A DNA stretch of 16,110 nucleotides, taken from positions 1-16,110 of the forward strand of contig CAKSSR010000038.1 in NCBI GenBank assembly GCA_934489735.1, read 5' to 3'. The translations under genes and the position numbers were made by a program. This stretch comes from an uncultured Eubacteriales bacterium (GTDB lineage Bacteria > Bacillota > Clostridia > Oscillospirales > Acutalibacteraceae). A model generated the notes under the pieces. The model was not told where the DNA came from. It searched no databases and saw nothing but the letters and a program-made list of their open reading frames with translations. Below, one piece after another: positions 1 through 7,852 of this stretch; position 1 is the first letter of the stretch; each line of letters begins with the position of its first letter.

Positions 1-2014
1 TTCTCATAGATCCAACCAAAACTTCTATCGTATCATTATTATCTTTAGCTTCATTTACGATTGCATTCTTATTGATATCCACTACTAATACTTTATCTCC
101 TTTTTTCAATTTCCTAGGCAATTTGTAATCAGTAGCTTTCTTTTCGTCTATTGGATCTGCATATTCTTCCATTCCTTTAAGTTTTGATTTTATACTCATC
201 TTACTTGCAAATGATTCATTTTCTTTTATATTATCAAGTTCATTCAATATAATGTCAGCCTGTGCTCGAGTGTTAGATAATATCAACTGGGCCTTATTTC
301 TAGCACAATTTACTTCTTGTTCTGCTTCCGATAGTAACTTTTCGCTCTTAATTTCTGCATCTGCTTTAATTTTTTCAGCCTCTGCCTTCAAATTCTCTAT
401 TTCTTTCAATTTATTATCAATTAGTATTCGTTTTTCTTCCATTGCACTTATGACATCTTCAAAGCTTCTATTCTCTTCAGATATCAATTGCTTTGCGCCT
501 TCAACTATTTTCTTATCCAGTCCTAATTTTTCAGAAATGACAAAAGCATTAGACTTTCCTGGCACTCCTATTAGAAGTTTGTAAGTTGGTCTCAACGTGT
601 CTATATTAAACTCGCAACAAGCGTTCTCTACTCTTTCTGTTTTTATTGCATATTCTTTAAGTTCTGCATAATGAGTAGTACAAATAACCCTTATTCCTTT
701 CTCTCTAATATATTCCAGTATAGATATAGCTAACGATGCTCCTTCTATTGGATCAGTTCCTGCTCCCAGTTCATCCAATAGTATAAGGCTATTTTTAGTA
801 GACGATTCTATTATTTTCACTATGTTAGTAATATGCGATGAAAATGTTGATAGTGACTGTTCTATGCTCTGTTCATCCCCTATGTCTGGCAATATTTTAT
901 CAAATATCGATACTATGCTTCCCTCTTCCGCAGGTATCATTAATCCACTCATAGCCATCAAAGTAATCAGTCCTACTGTCTTAAGAGATACTGTCTTTCC
1001 GCCTGTATTTGGTCCTGTTATGATAAGCGAATCAAACTCATATCCTAAATTGATGTCAGTTGGAACCACTTTATTCTTATCTATTAAAGGATGTCTGGCT
1101 TTTTTTAATTTTATCTTTCCCTCTGCATTTATCACTGGCGTCGTCGCTTTCATTTTGTATGATAAATTAGCTTTTGCAAATATTACCTCAAGTCTTACAA
1201 ATGATTCTATACTATTTAATATTTCTTCCTTATGCTCTACTACCTTTTGAGAAAGTTGCTCTAGAATCTTATCTATTTCTTCTTTTTCGCTTGACTTTAG
1301 CATTCTTATCTCGTTATTCGCATTGACAACTGATATTGGTTCTATAAAAACTGTTGCGCCACTTGAAGATGTGTCATGAATTAAGCCATTTATTTCATTT
1401 TTATATTCCAGTTTGACTGGTATAACAAATCTATCCCCTCTCATTGTTACAATTGGCTCTTGCAAGTACTTCTGATACGTTGCTGAATGGATAAATTTAT
1501 CTAACTTTTCTCTTATTCTCGCAGAATTTGCTTTTATCTTTCTTCTTATATTTAACAATTCTGCTGACGCATCATCTGCCATTTCTTCCTCTGATATAAT
1601 GCTTTTAAATATCTCGTCTTCCAAATTCTTCAAGACAAATAAATTATTAAATATATGATCTAAAAAAGTATGATCTACTTCTGCATTTTTTCTATAATTC
1701 TTGACCAATCTCATTGATTTAAGAGTCCTCGCTACTTTTAATAACTCTCCCATTGTCATATATGATCCAAATGACGCTCTTACCAAACAAGGCCTTATGT
1801 CACTGACTCCTCTAAACGATGGCGAACCAAACCTTGCTTCAAGGCAGCTTGCCTCTGACGTTTCTTTTAATAATCTATTAACTTCCTCTATATCACTCGT
1901 AGGTTTTATCTCATTTACTAAATCTATTGCTATTTTATTTGAACATTCGTTTCCTAACATATCAAGAATCTTATTAAATTCTAATATATTCAGGTATTTT
2001 TTATATAAATCCAT
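1..2014 (-). CDS. mutS2: MutS2 family ATPase (C-terminus cut by window edge)
   Basis: MutS2 proteins are dimeric ABC-type ATPases that act on branched DNA and, in Bacillus subtilis, on collided ribosomes. They do not perform classical mismatch repair. The frame is open for 671 codons from the ATG at 2014 to position 1. It shows an N-terminal helical/clamp region, a Walker A motif GPNTGGKT at residues 334-341 (992-1015), a Walker B segment LILLDELGAGTDP near residues 408-420, and a long charged coiled-coil stretch around residues 500-600. It ends in a KGDKV-type strand that begins the KOW-like linker. Family members are usually about 780-790 residues, so the last ~115 residues with the Smr nuclease domain should lie outside the window. 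The gene starts 25 bp after the stop of the S1-domain gene, so the two are probably co-transcribed. I see no frameshift in the visible part. Confidence 0.96.
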   Translation of the reverse strand, partial: MDLYKKYLNILEFNKILDMLGNECSNKIAIDLVNEIKPTSDIEEVNRLLKETSEASCLEARFGSPSFRGVSDIRPCLVRASFGSYMTMGELLKVARTLKSMRLVKNYRKNAEVDHTFLDHIFNNLFVLKNLEDEIFKSIISEEEMADDASAELLNIRRKIKANSARIREKLDKFIHSATYQKYLQEPIVTMRGDRFVIPVKLEYKNEINGLIHDTSSSGATVFIEPISVVNANNEIRMLKSSEKEEIDKILEQLSQKVVEHKEEILNSIESFVRLEVIFAKANLSYKMKATTPVINAEGKIKLKKARHPLIDKNKVVPTDINLGYEFDSLIITGPNTGGKTVSLKTVGLITLMAMSGLMIPAEEGSIVSIFDKILPDIGDEQSIEQSLSTFSSHITNIVKIIESSTKNSLILLDELGAGTDPIEGASLAISILEYIREKGIRVICTTHYAELKEYAIKTERVENACCEFNIDTLRPTYKLLIGVPGKSNAFVISEKLGLDKKIVEGAKQLISEENRSFEDVISAMEEKRILIDNKLKEIENLKAEAEKIKADAEIKSEKLLSEAEQEVNCARNKAQLILSNTRAQADIILNELDNIKENESFASKMSIKSKLKGMEEYADPIDEKKATDYKLPRKLKKGDKVLVVDINKNAIVNEAKDNNDTIEVLVGSMR

Positions 2015-2039
2015 TTATTTTCACACTCTCTAGTATTTA

Positions 2040-3044
2040 TCAAAATATTGTTTCTATTAATTTTGTCGATCCTTCTGGTGAGTAAGTAAATTTATCCATA
2101 TGGTCGCTATCATTAAAGTACCTTGGGCTACTCGCTTTATAGTCGTAGTCAAACGTGTCTATAATGATTAATTTTATTTTCATTCTATCTGGAATTATAT
2201 TTTTAATATAAACACTCGCTTGTTGCCCCGGTCTCACTCCTTCCTTCAATTCTGCTAACCCCGCTAGGTTAGGAGTGAGTTCTACAAATATCCCATAGTC
2301 TTCCACTGATCTAACTATCCCTGCAACAGTCTCACCTACTGAAAACAAGTTTGCATTCTCTTCCCATGTCCCTAATAACTCTTTATGTGATAAATTAATC
2401 CTTCCAGTTTCTTCATCTACTGACTTCACTACTGCTTTTATATCATCGCCAACCGAAAACCTCTCCTTTGGATGAGAAATCCTTGATACAGATATCATAT
2501 CTATCGGTAAAAACGATATTATTCCACATCCTATGTCAGCAAAAGCTCCAAAATTCTCTAAATGTGTCACCCTCGCATTGATTATATCTCCACTTTTTAT
2601 CGATGATATGTAGTTTTCCATACAAATTCTCTGTGCTTCATATCTCGATAGTATTGCAATATCATTGCCATCTTTGTCTTTGCTAAAAGATTTTATTATA
2701 AAACATACTGGCCTGTTAACCCTTGATATCACTGCTATATCTCTTACTTTACCATCTCTTATCCCAATGGCTCCATCTTCCCTATATATTATTCCCTTCA
2801 TACATCCTAAATCTACTATAAGATTATGATCCCCATCACATACTATTGCCCTAGCTTCTAAAATATCTCCCTTGGCTTGCGCTTCATATAACTTGTTTAA
2901 ACTTGACATTGCCTCTAAATTCTCTTTTTTATCTATAAGCCATCCCTCAGGATAAAAATTATATCTAAAATTAGTATTCGTTTCTGACTCACTATAAATC
3001 CTATTTGATTTATTTTCTTTATTTTCATTCTTTAATATTTTCAA
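2040..3044 (-). CDS. S1-domain RNA-binding protein (ribosomal protein S1-like, clostridial type)
   Basis: This is a cytoplasmic RNA-binding protein of the short S1-repeat type found widely in Lachnospiraceae-like clostridia and often annotated as ribosomal protein S1. The clearest S1 (OB-fold) repeat spans about residues 155-225 and carries GDIINARVTHLENFGAFADI and a closing GRINLSHKELLG. A second, more divergent repeat follows at about 235-305 (GETVAGIVRSVEDYGIFVEL). The region before them, residues ~55-145, looks like a degenerate repeat in which the family has ILEARAIVCDGDHNLIVDLG. Residue numbers count from the ATG at 3059. I chose a TTG start at 3044 because GGAGG at 3053-3057 overlaps the ATG at 3057-3059 and sits 8 bases before the TTG. 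That gives 334 rather than 339 residues. It lies between an mntP-like gene (82 bp upstream) and mutS2 (25 bp downstream) with no terminator between them. Its exact role in translation is not known from the sequence. Confidence 0.88.
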   Translation of the reverse strand: MKILKNENKENKSNRIYSESETNTNFRYNFYPEGWLIDKKENLEAMSSLNKLYEAQAKGDILEARAIVCDGDHNLIVDLGCMKGIIYREDGAIGIRDGKVRDIAVISRVNRPVCFIIKSFSKDKDGNDIAILSRYEAQRICMENYISSIKSGDIINARVTHLENFGAFADIGCGIISFLPIDMISVSRISHPKERFSVGDDIKAVVKSVDEETGRINLSHKELLGTWEENANLFSVGETVAGIVRSVEDYGIFVELTPNLAGLAELKEGVRPGQQASVYIKNIIPDRMKIKLIIIDTFDYDYKASSPRYFNDSDHMDKFTYSPEGSTKLIETIF

Positions 3045-3052
3045 TTTAAATA

Positions 3053-3057
3053 CCTCC
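3053..3057 (-). promoter_or_regulatory. Ribosome binding site that favours a TTG start for the S1-domain gene
   Basis: GGAGG lies 8 bases upstream of the TTG at 3042-3044. The only upstream ATG in frame (3057-3059) overlaps this GGAGG, so the ATG cannot use it. The region before that ATG has no good Shine-Dalgarno match. Confidence 0.7.
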
Positions 3058-3126
3058 ATAATTTTCGCATAATACGAATAAAATATCTTGTTAGATAATT
3101 TATATGCTGTGAAGGTATACTTTTAT

Positions 3127-3690
3127 TCATTTTGTGAAGACTGCGTCTAAAATAATTTTAATGCTGACAGCAAAAAGTATCAAAGAAGAGAAGATCCTCG
3201 CTTCAGATGATAGAAATCCCTTGACTTTCTTTCCAAAAATCAAGCCTATCATAGTCATAACCAAAGTAAATGCAGCTACTATAAATGCCAAAGATATTAT
3301 ATTCCCTTCCATATTTGAAAATCTCATACCAGCAGAAAAAGCATCTAAACTAGTAGCTAATGAAAGTAATATAACTGTCTTTGGCGATATCTTCAAGTCC
3401 CTCTTTTCCTTTTTAACTAGTGAAAAGAAGTTATAAAAATTTGCAATTCCAAATAAGAGAAAAACAACGAAAGCAACTGCGTATGAAAGCGTTAGTACTA
3501 TGCTTTCACATTTTAACTTTATATTGAAGCCTAAAATCATTGCGATAAATTGAGAAATTCCAAACAATAATGAAATAAAAAACCATTGACGTTTTGATGA
3601 TTTCTCGTTAATTGAGCCAGCCGTAAGTGCTACCGAGAAAGAATCTAAAGACAAAAAGATAGCAATACCCACTATAATAATCAAATTCAT
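3127..3690 (-). CDS. MntP/YtaF-like (DUF204) membrane cation exporter
   Basis: This is a predicted six-helix inner-membrane protein of 187 residues, about the length of E. coli MntP (188), which exports Mn2+. It is built as two repeats. The first begins with FLSLDSFSVALTAG (Asp16), the second with LLSLATSLDAFSAG (Asp116). These paired Asp-containing helices are the hallmark of the family. The basic loop at about 93-104 joins the repeats. The C-terminal helix (FSSLILFAVSIKIILDA) lacks the Gly-Gly that many MntP proteins have, so a YtaF-type or other DUF204 relative is possible and I give no gene symbol. I start at the ATG at 3690, which has AAGGGAGG 14 bases upstream. A TTG at 3723 is open in frame but has no Shine-Dalgarno site. 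Its own promoter lies at 3737-3765. The ~40-base leader leaves no room for a yybP-ykoY manganese riboswitch. Confidence 0.85.
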   Translation of the reverse strand: MNLIIIVGIAIFLSLDSFSVALTAGSINEKSSKRQWFFISLLFGISQFIAMILGFNIKLKCESIVLTLSYAVAFVVFLLFGIANFYNFFSLVKKEKRDLKISPKTVILLSLATSLDAFSAGMRFSNMEGNIISLAFIVAAFTLVMTMIGLIFGKKVKGFLSSEARIFSSLILFAVSIKIILDAVFTK

Positions 3691-3736
3691 ATGACTTTGG
3701 TCAACCTCCCTTAAATAAAACAATACATCTTAAAAT

Positions 3737-3765
3737 ATTATACATATATTCATGGAATATTTCAA
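3737..3765 (-). promoter_or_regulatory. Sigma-A-type promoter of the mntP-S1-mutS2 unit
   Basis: On the minus strand, TTGAAA (3760-3765) and TATAAT (3737-3742) are separated by exactly 17 bases. It sits just downstream of a strong terminator (3787-3836) and about 50 bases before the mntP-like start codon, so it begins a new transcription unit. Confidence 0.8.
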
Positions 3766-3786
3766 CACTAAAATTTGAAAAATATT

Positions 3787-3836
3787 CAAAAAGAAAAAGA
3801 CCAGAACAACACTCTGTATAAATGTTGCTCTGATCT
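3787..3836 (-). terminator. Rho-independent terminator (minus strand)
   Basis: Bases 3823-3836 and 3798-3811 form a 14-bp stem. It has no mismatch when read as minus-strand RNA: two positions that mismatch on the plus strand become G-U pairs. The loop is 11 bases and a TTTTCTTTTT tract follows (3787-3797). The G-U pattern shows the direction is leftward. It closes the transcript carrying the 49-residue ORF, and perhaps also the long gene upstream of it. Confidence 0.88.
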
Positions 3837-3919
3837 GACAATACTTTTAATACAAATCGATTAATAATGCCATTTAAATAATAATATTTTGATAAAAACT
3901 TTGTCAATTCAAACAATTA

Positions 3920-4069
3920 TTATCTAAAGCAAGGCAAGATAGTGAAGAACAATGCTCCGAACATAGCTAATGCGCCAAAGCCAGCTACAATTTTTACAAA
4001 CAGATTGTGATTTGATTGTTGTTTATTCTTTTCTTTTTTTTCTTTTTTATTATTAATATATTTCTTCAT
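3920..4069 (-). CDS. 49-residue small membrane protein, unknown function
   Basis: I do not recognise a family. The frame runs from ATG at 4069 to TAA at 3920-3922. It has a Shine-Dalgarno AAAGGA 10 bases before the ATG, a TTGAAA-17-TATTAT promoter at 4107-4135 and a strong terminator 84 bases after the stop, so it is a complete gene by signals. The N-terminal half is very basic and polar (MKKYINNKKEKKEKNKQQ, then SNHN). Residues ~23-47 form one hydrophobic helix (LFVKIVAGFGALAMFGALFF) ending in TILPCFR. That suggests an Nin-Cout single-span protein with almost nothing outside. The layout recalls small tail-anchored Firmicutes proteins such as Prli42, but I see no sequence identity that would justify the name. 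It follows the secreted 933-residue protein by 92 bp, and no terminator separates them. Confidence 0.72.
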   Translation of the reverse strand: MKKYINNKKEKKEKNKQQSNHNLFVKIVAGFGALAMFGALFFTILPCFR

Positions 4070-4106
4070 GTTAATTATGTCCTTTCTAAAATTAATCTAT
4101 ACTTAT

Positions 4107-4135
4107 ATAATACCAAAAAAATATTATTTTTTCAA
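4107..4135 (-). promoter_or_regulatory. Promoter of the 49-residue small membrane protein
   Basis: On the minus strand, TTGAAA (4130-4135) and TATTAT (4107-4112) are 17 bases apart. This is ~38 bases before the ATG at 4069 and directly after the stop of the 933-residue protein. The AT-rich setting raises the chance of a false match, but spacing and position fit well. Confidence 0.68.
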
Positions 4136-4161
4136 TAACTATTTCAAAATTTAACAGAATC

Positions 4162-6963
4162 TTAATGAAACTCACGATTATATTGCGGAAGGAAGACATA
4201 TTTATAATTCAAATTCAAGATATCATCCAGCAAAATAAAGGCAGATTCATATTGGTTCTCGTCACCCGCCGACAAATTATCGCAAGCATCCAAGAATTCT
4301 TTATACTTTCTCTCACAATTTGTTTTAACTCCATTATTTTTAGTTCTTTTCATCAAGCTATTATACATATTTTGCAGCTCGTATCTAACATTTGAATCTT
4401 CTTTGCTGACATTTTTCACAATATTTTTAAAAGTATTCTTATTATTCTCTCTCATATCTATCCAAAGATCACTTTTTTCATTTTCTTTTCCTTTTCTATC
4501 TTCCTGTCCCATTGCAAATACATTATATCTATTTATAATGAAGCTCAAAGTATCGTCTCCCAGGTACGAGTTATTCTTTCCTCTTTGAGATGTTGCTTTA
4601 ACGTCCAAACAATCAGCTGCATTCAAGTCAATCTTAGCCTCTCTCAAGTCAGTTCTTCTGACATATTTCAATGCCATTTTATCTCTGTCTCTTATTATCA
4701 ACTTAGATGATGGCAGAGGGATTACATCAGTTTCCTTATTATTTTTCTCTATATTTCTCATATTAAATGAAATTGTAGAATATTCTTTCACATTTATTTT
4801 ATCCAATATTCCCGTTGGGACATTAAATCCTAATTTATTCAAAGATGGGATTGCAATGTTTTCCAATAATCCAAATGATGCCTGAATAATCTCACTATTT
4901 AAATCAATTGAGTCATTTTCTGATAATTTTTTATCCAGGGCAGAAATTTTATCCAAAACTTTATCTACAACTTTTCTACTTATTTCATTCGATGGTATTC
5001 TTATGCTAAAATTTATTTCTTTTCCTGATTCAAATGGTGCACCTTTTATATTGCTATAAGTCAATGTTGCGTTGACATCTCCCACCGATGGTATATCTAT
5101 ATTAATTTTTCCATCCACGTTGTATCTTTTAACAGTTCTAGTCAAATCGAACTTATCATTTTTCTTCCTTTTAGAAAATTCCTGAAGTTTTGTCAATCTA
5201 TTTATTTCCTCATACAAAGACTTAAATAAATTTATTTCTTCATCTGTATTAGCATAATCTCTCAAATAGGTAGATACTATTATTGCAGACTTTAACATTT
5301 CTGCTCTTCCCTTTTTGCTCAATATTTTAAATCTTTCCGACAGCCATCTTTTTTCTATATCATGCTTAACCACTTTCTCCGAATCTTCTATTTCTTTGTC
5401 CTCCCTGTCCGATGACAAGACTGATAATGCGTGATTATATCTTCTCAAATCTCCCAGAATCAATGAAGCGACTCCACTTGGGCTTTGTTTATCTTCTTCT
5501 ACTAATTTTTTAACTTCTTTATACTTCTTCCATTCATACTTATCGCTTTTCTTATCGACTCTTGATATAAATTTCTTTATATCTTCTGATTTAGACACTC
5601 CAACAGGGGAGCAATCTTCTTTAAGCAATTCTAAATATAGATGAGACTTTTTAATATCTGTAGAATTTCTTTCAACCGAGACCTTAAATCCAAGTGATTC
5701 CAATATTGATACAGTTGAGTCTATTCCAAACGTTTCTGTCTTAGCCTTTTGTCCTCCATCAGTCTTTGTAATGTCAGGCCATTTAACATAAACTGAATCT
5801 GGTATTATATTTACAGCTTTCAAATAAGATTCTATATAAATATTAAAATCTGATAACAATTTCTTTTCTTTTGCTTTCATTTTGTCTCTCGATGATAAAA
5901 CTTTATTAATATCTGTTCCCTCAACGCATATTATATCAGGCCTTTTACCTGAGTCTAGATATTGTTCCAAAGAATTAAATATTATAGACTTAGTTATTCC
6001 TACATTTTCTCCCACATCTGCTTTAATAGCTTTGCATATATCCGTCCCAAATGACATTCTCGTATTCCCGCCGATACTTACCGTGTAAAATGAATTATCC
6101 GTAGACTTTTCACTCTTTTTTATATCTTGCGCCAAGCCAGCTTCTACAGTCTTTATTCCAACTTTTAAAGATGCTTTAACATTTTTGTCCGCAGAGTAAT
6201 CACTCATATGGCTTTCTATCTTTTTTCTATTCTTATTCAATATTTCATCAGCTGTCCTTCTCGATATAGAAGTGCTGTAGGCGTCTTTCATTGCCTTCAT
6301 CGATAGACAAAAATCATCTATAGAATTCAGATCATCTTTATCCATTTCTTTATTTATATCATTTAATCTATTAAGTATTTCCATCTCTTTGCCATTTTTA
6401 TTGGTCATATTTGAGTCTGTCTTCAAATATCTATTTAGCGATTCCATTTTCTCTCTGACCAATTTATTCTTATCTATATCAAATCCTGTTACACTTCCCT
6501 CTTCTTCCAATGAAAATGATACTAATTTATCTAAAGCCACGTCCAAGTTGTCATCTTCAAACAAATCCAGCTTAATCTTTGAGTTATTGAAGTTTTTATT
6601 CAAATCTTCTATAGTCTTGTCAGTGACTTTAAACTTTTTAGAAGTAAGAGACTCTAAAGCCTTTTTATTTATCTTATGTTTTATGCTCTTGCTCTTTTCT
6701 TTCTTTGCCTTTTCTATTAATTTTTTCTGTTTTTCTAATTTGTCTGCTGATTTTCCTTCATTTTTCTCAAGCGTCGCTTCATCTTTCTTATTATCTGCAA
6801 TGTCTTTGCTATCCTTTTCTTGATCAATGATGTCCAATTTTTTATTATTTTGTTCTTTCTCCTTATTGTCATCTTGATCACTACTCATCAAAGCATTACT
6901 CGATGCAGAGCAAATCATAGTCGCTACAGCTGCTACAATTGCCTTCTTTAAGTTCATATTCAT
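4162..6963 (-). CDS. Large secreted protein of unknown family (933 residues)
   Basis: I do not recognise this protein. It starts at ATG 6963 with a good Shine-Dalgarno site (GAGAGGATG). Residues 1-25 look like a Sec signal peptide: MNMNLKK, hydrophobic AIVAAVATMICSA, then SSNA as a possible signal peptidase I site. Residues ~27-110 are almost wholly charged (Lys, Glu, Asp) and probably disordered or coiled. Next is a mainly helical region to about 290, then a mixed region with a short beta-like stretch (FYTVSIGGNTRMSFGTDI) and a section around 340-450 with IICVEG and SVYVKWPDI. From about 630 to 760 alternating strands suggest a beta domain (KINIDIPSVGDVNATLTY). The C-terminus is polar and has no LPXTG motif, membrane anchor, SLH or LysM repeat. 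It begins 26 bp after folK with no visible promoter, so it may share the folate transcript. It could be an extracellular, cell-surface or host-directed protein. Confidence 0.85.
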   Translation of the reverse strand: MNMNLKKAIVAAVATMICSASSNALMSSDQDDNKEKEQNNKKLDIIDQEKDSKDIADNKKDEATLEKNEGKSADKLEKQKKLIEKAKKEKSKSIKHKINKKALESLTSKKFKVTDKTIEDLNKNFNNSKIKLDLFEDDNLDVALDKLVSFSLEEEGSVTGFDIDKNKLVREKMESLNRYLKTDSNMTNKNGKEMEILNRLNDINKEMDKDDLNSIDDFCLSMKAMKDAYSTSISRRTADEILNKNRKKIESHMSDYSADKNVKASLKVGIKTVEAGLAQDIKKSEKSTDNSFYTVSIGGNTRMSFGTDICKAIKADVGENVGITKSIIFNSLEQYLDSGKRPDIICVEGTDINKVLSSRDKMKAKEKKLLSDFNIYIESYLKAVNIIPDSVYVKWPDITKTDGGQKAKTETFGIDSTVSILESLGFKVSVERNSTDIKKSHLYLELLKEDCSPVGVSKSEDIKKFISRVDKKSDKYEWKKYKEVKKLVEEDKQSPSGVASLILGDLRRYNHALSVLSSDREDKEIEDSEKVVKHDIEKRWLSERFKILSKKGRAEMLKSAIIVSTYLRDYANTDEEINLFKSLYEEINRLTKLQEFSKRKKNDKFDLTRTVKRYNVDGKINIDIPSVGDVNATLTYSNIKGAPFESGKEINFSIRIPSNEISRKVVDKVLDKISALDKKLSENDSIDLNSEIIQASFGLLENIAIPSLNKLGFNVPTGILDKINVKEYSTISFNMRNIEKNNKETDVIPLPSSKLIIRDRDKMALKYVRRTDLREAKIDLNAADCLDVKATSQRGKNNSYLGDDTLSFIINRYNVFAMGQEDRKGKENEKSDLWIDMRENNKNTFKNIVKNVSKEDSNVRYELQNMYNSLMKRTKNNGVKTNCERKYKEFLDACDNLSAGDENQYESAFILLDDILNLNYKYVFLPQYNREFH

Positions 6964-6989
6964 AAAATATCATCCTCTCTTAATTTATC

Positions 6990-7472
6990 TCAATTTACAC
7001 ATAGCTTAACTCCTTCTTTATTTATCTTATTATATTCTTCTTCAAAGCAAAAATTATAAAATGTTTGATCCTTGCAAATATCATTTAACGGTACTAAGAC
7101 AAACGCTCTCTCTTTTATCCTCGGGTGAGGCAAAGTTAAATCCTCTTCATTCATTATCACGTCGTCGTATAATAATAAGTCTATATCTATTATTCTTTCC
7201 GCAAATCTAAACGTCCTTACCCTTCCCAATGCTGCCTCTATTCCTAAAAATCCTCCCAATAACATAGAAGCTGACAGCTTCGTATTTAATAATATGCAGC
7301 AATTTAAATAATCTTCTTGTTTATTTGGAACGCCAAAAGGCTTTGTTTCATAAAACCCTGAGATACTTTCAACAGATGTCTTGGGTAAACTACGCAAAGC
7401 CTCTATAGCTTTATTCAAATTTTCACTTCTATTTCCTATATTTGATCCTAATCCAGCTATCGCATAAGACAT
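6990..7472 (-). CDS. folK: 2-amino-4-hydroxy-6-hydroxymethyldihydropteridine pyrophosphokinase (HPPK)
   Basis: FolK transfers pyrophosphate from ATP to 6-hydroxymethyl-7,8-dihydropterin, making the substrate of FolP in cytoplasmic folate synthesis. The 160-residue length is normal. In order the sequence shows GLGSNIGNR near the N-terminus, FYETKPFGVPNKQEDYLNC (substrate pocket), GIEAALGRVR, and AERIIDIDLLLYDD, whose two Asp residues bind the Mg ions. LPHPRIKERAFVLVPL, the C-terminal signature, comes next. The ATG at 7472 begins only 2 bp after the folB stop, so the two are surely co-transcribed and probably translationally coupled. The window holds no folE or other early-pathway gene. Confidence 0.97.
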   Translation of the reverse strand: MSYAIAGLGSNIGNRSENLNKAIEALRSLPKTSVESISGFYETKPFGVPNKQEDYLNCCILLNTKLSASMLLGGFLGIEAALGRVRTFRFAERIIDIDLLLYDDVIMNEEDLTLPHPRIKERAFVLVPLNDICKDQTFYNFCFEEEYNKINKEGVKLCVN

Positions 7473-7474
7473 CC

Positions 7475-7840
7475 TTATTTTGCTCTCTTTCTTACTATTT
7501 CAACTCCAACGTAATCAAAGCTAGCCTTTATAGGTGCTTGCGGTTTCTTAACTGTCACTTCTATTTTCTTAACTTTATTGAACTTTTTCAATACTTCGTC
7601 GGCAATCTCTGATGCTAGCTTCTCTATTAAATTAAATCTGTTTTCCAATACCACGCTAGTTATAAGCTTTACCACTCCTGAATAATTGACCGTATCTCCC
7701 ACGTCATCAGTTCTGCAAGCCTTATTTGTTTTTACATGCATAACGCAGTCTATTAAGAAATCTTGTCCATTCTTTTGTTCTGCTTCCTTAACTCCATGAT
7801 ATGCAAAAATCTTTAAATTGTTTATCATTATTTTATCCAT
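7475..7840 (-). CDS. folB: Dihydroneopterin aldolase
   Basis: FolB cleaves 7,8-dihydroneopterin to 6-hydroxymethyl-7,8-dihydropterin and glycolaldehyde, feeding FolK. At 121 residues it has the usual length of this octameric T-fold enzyme. Visible motifs are FAYHGVKEAEQKNGQDF, with the family's conserved active-site Glu, DTVNYSGVV with the conserved Tyr, LIEKLASEIA, and VTVKKPQAPI with the conserved Lys near the C-terminus. The ATG at 7840 has GAGGAG 8-9 bases upstream and follows the folP stop by 12 bp. The folP-folB-folK order is the common one in Bacillota. Confidence 0.96.
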   Translation of the reverse strand: MDKIMINNLKIFAYHGVKEAEQKNGQDFLIDCVMHVKTNKACRTDDVGDTVNYSGVVKLITSVVLENRFNLIEKLASEIADEVLKKFNKVKKIEVTVKKPQAPIKASFDYVGVEIVRKRAK

Positions 7841-7852
7841 TTGTTTTTCTCC

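Noticed and set aside
252..2033. Several plus-strand ORFs opposite mutS2
   Set aside because: They are antisense to a clearly conserved MutS2 frame, are rich in Ser/Phe/Ile as expected from complementing Lys/Glu-rich coding DNA, and lack ribosome binding sites.
3691..3736. A yybP-ykoY manganese riboswitch ahead of the mntP-like gene
   Set aside because: The predicted leader from the 3737 promoter is only about 40 bases, too short for this riboswitch, and no matching structure is visible.
3701..3916. Minus-strand ORF of 71 codons upstream of the mntP-like gene
   Set aside because: It runs through the terminator stem (3787-3836) and the mntP promoter, has no Shine-Dalgarno site and no protein-like composition.
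4113..4161. A terminator directly after the 933-residue gene
   Set aside because: The only inverted sequence (A-run/T-run around 4114-4130) has no G-C pairs in its stem, so I do not count it. The next real terminator is at 3787-3836.
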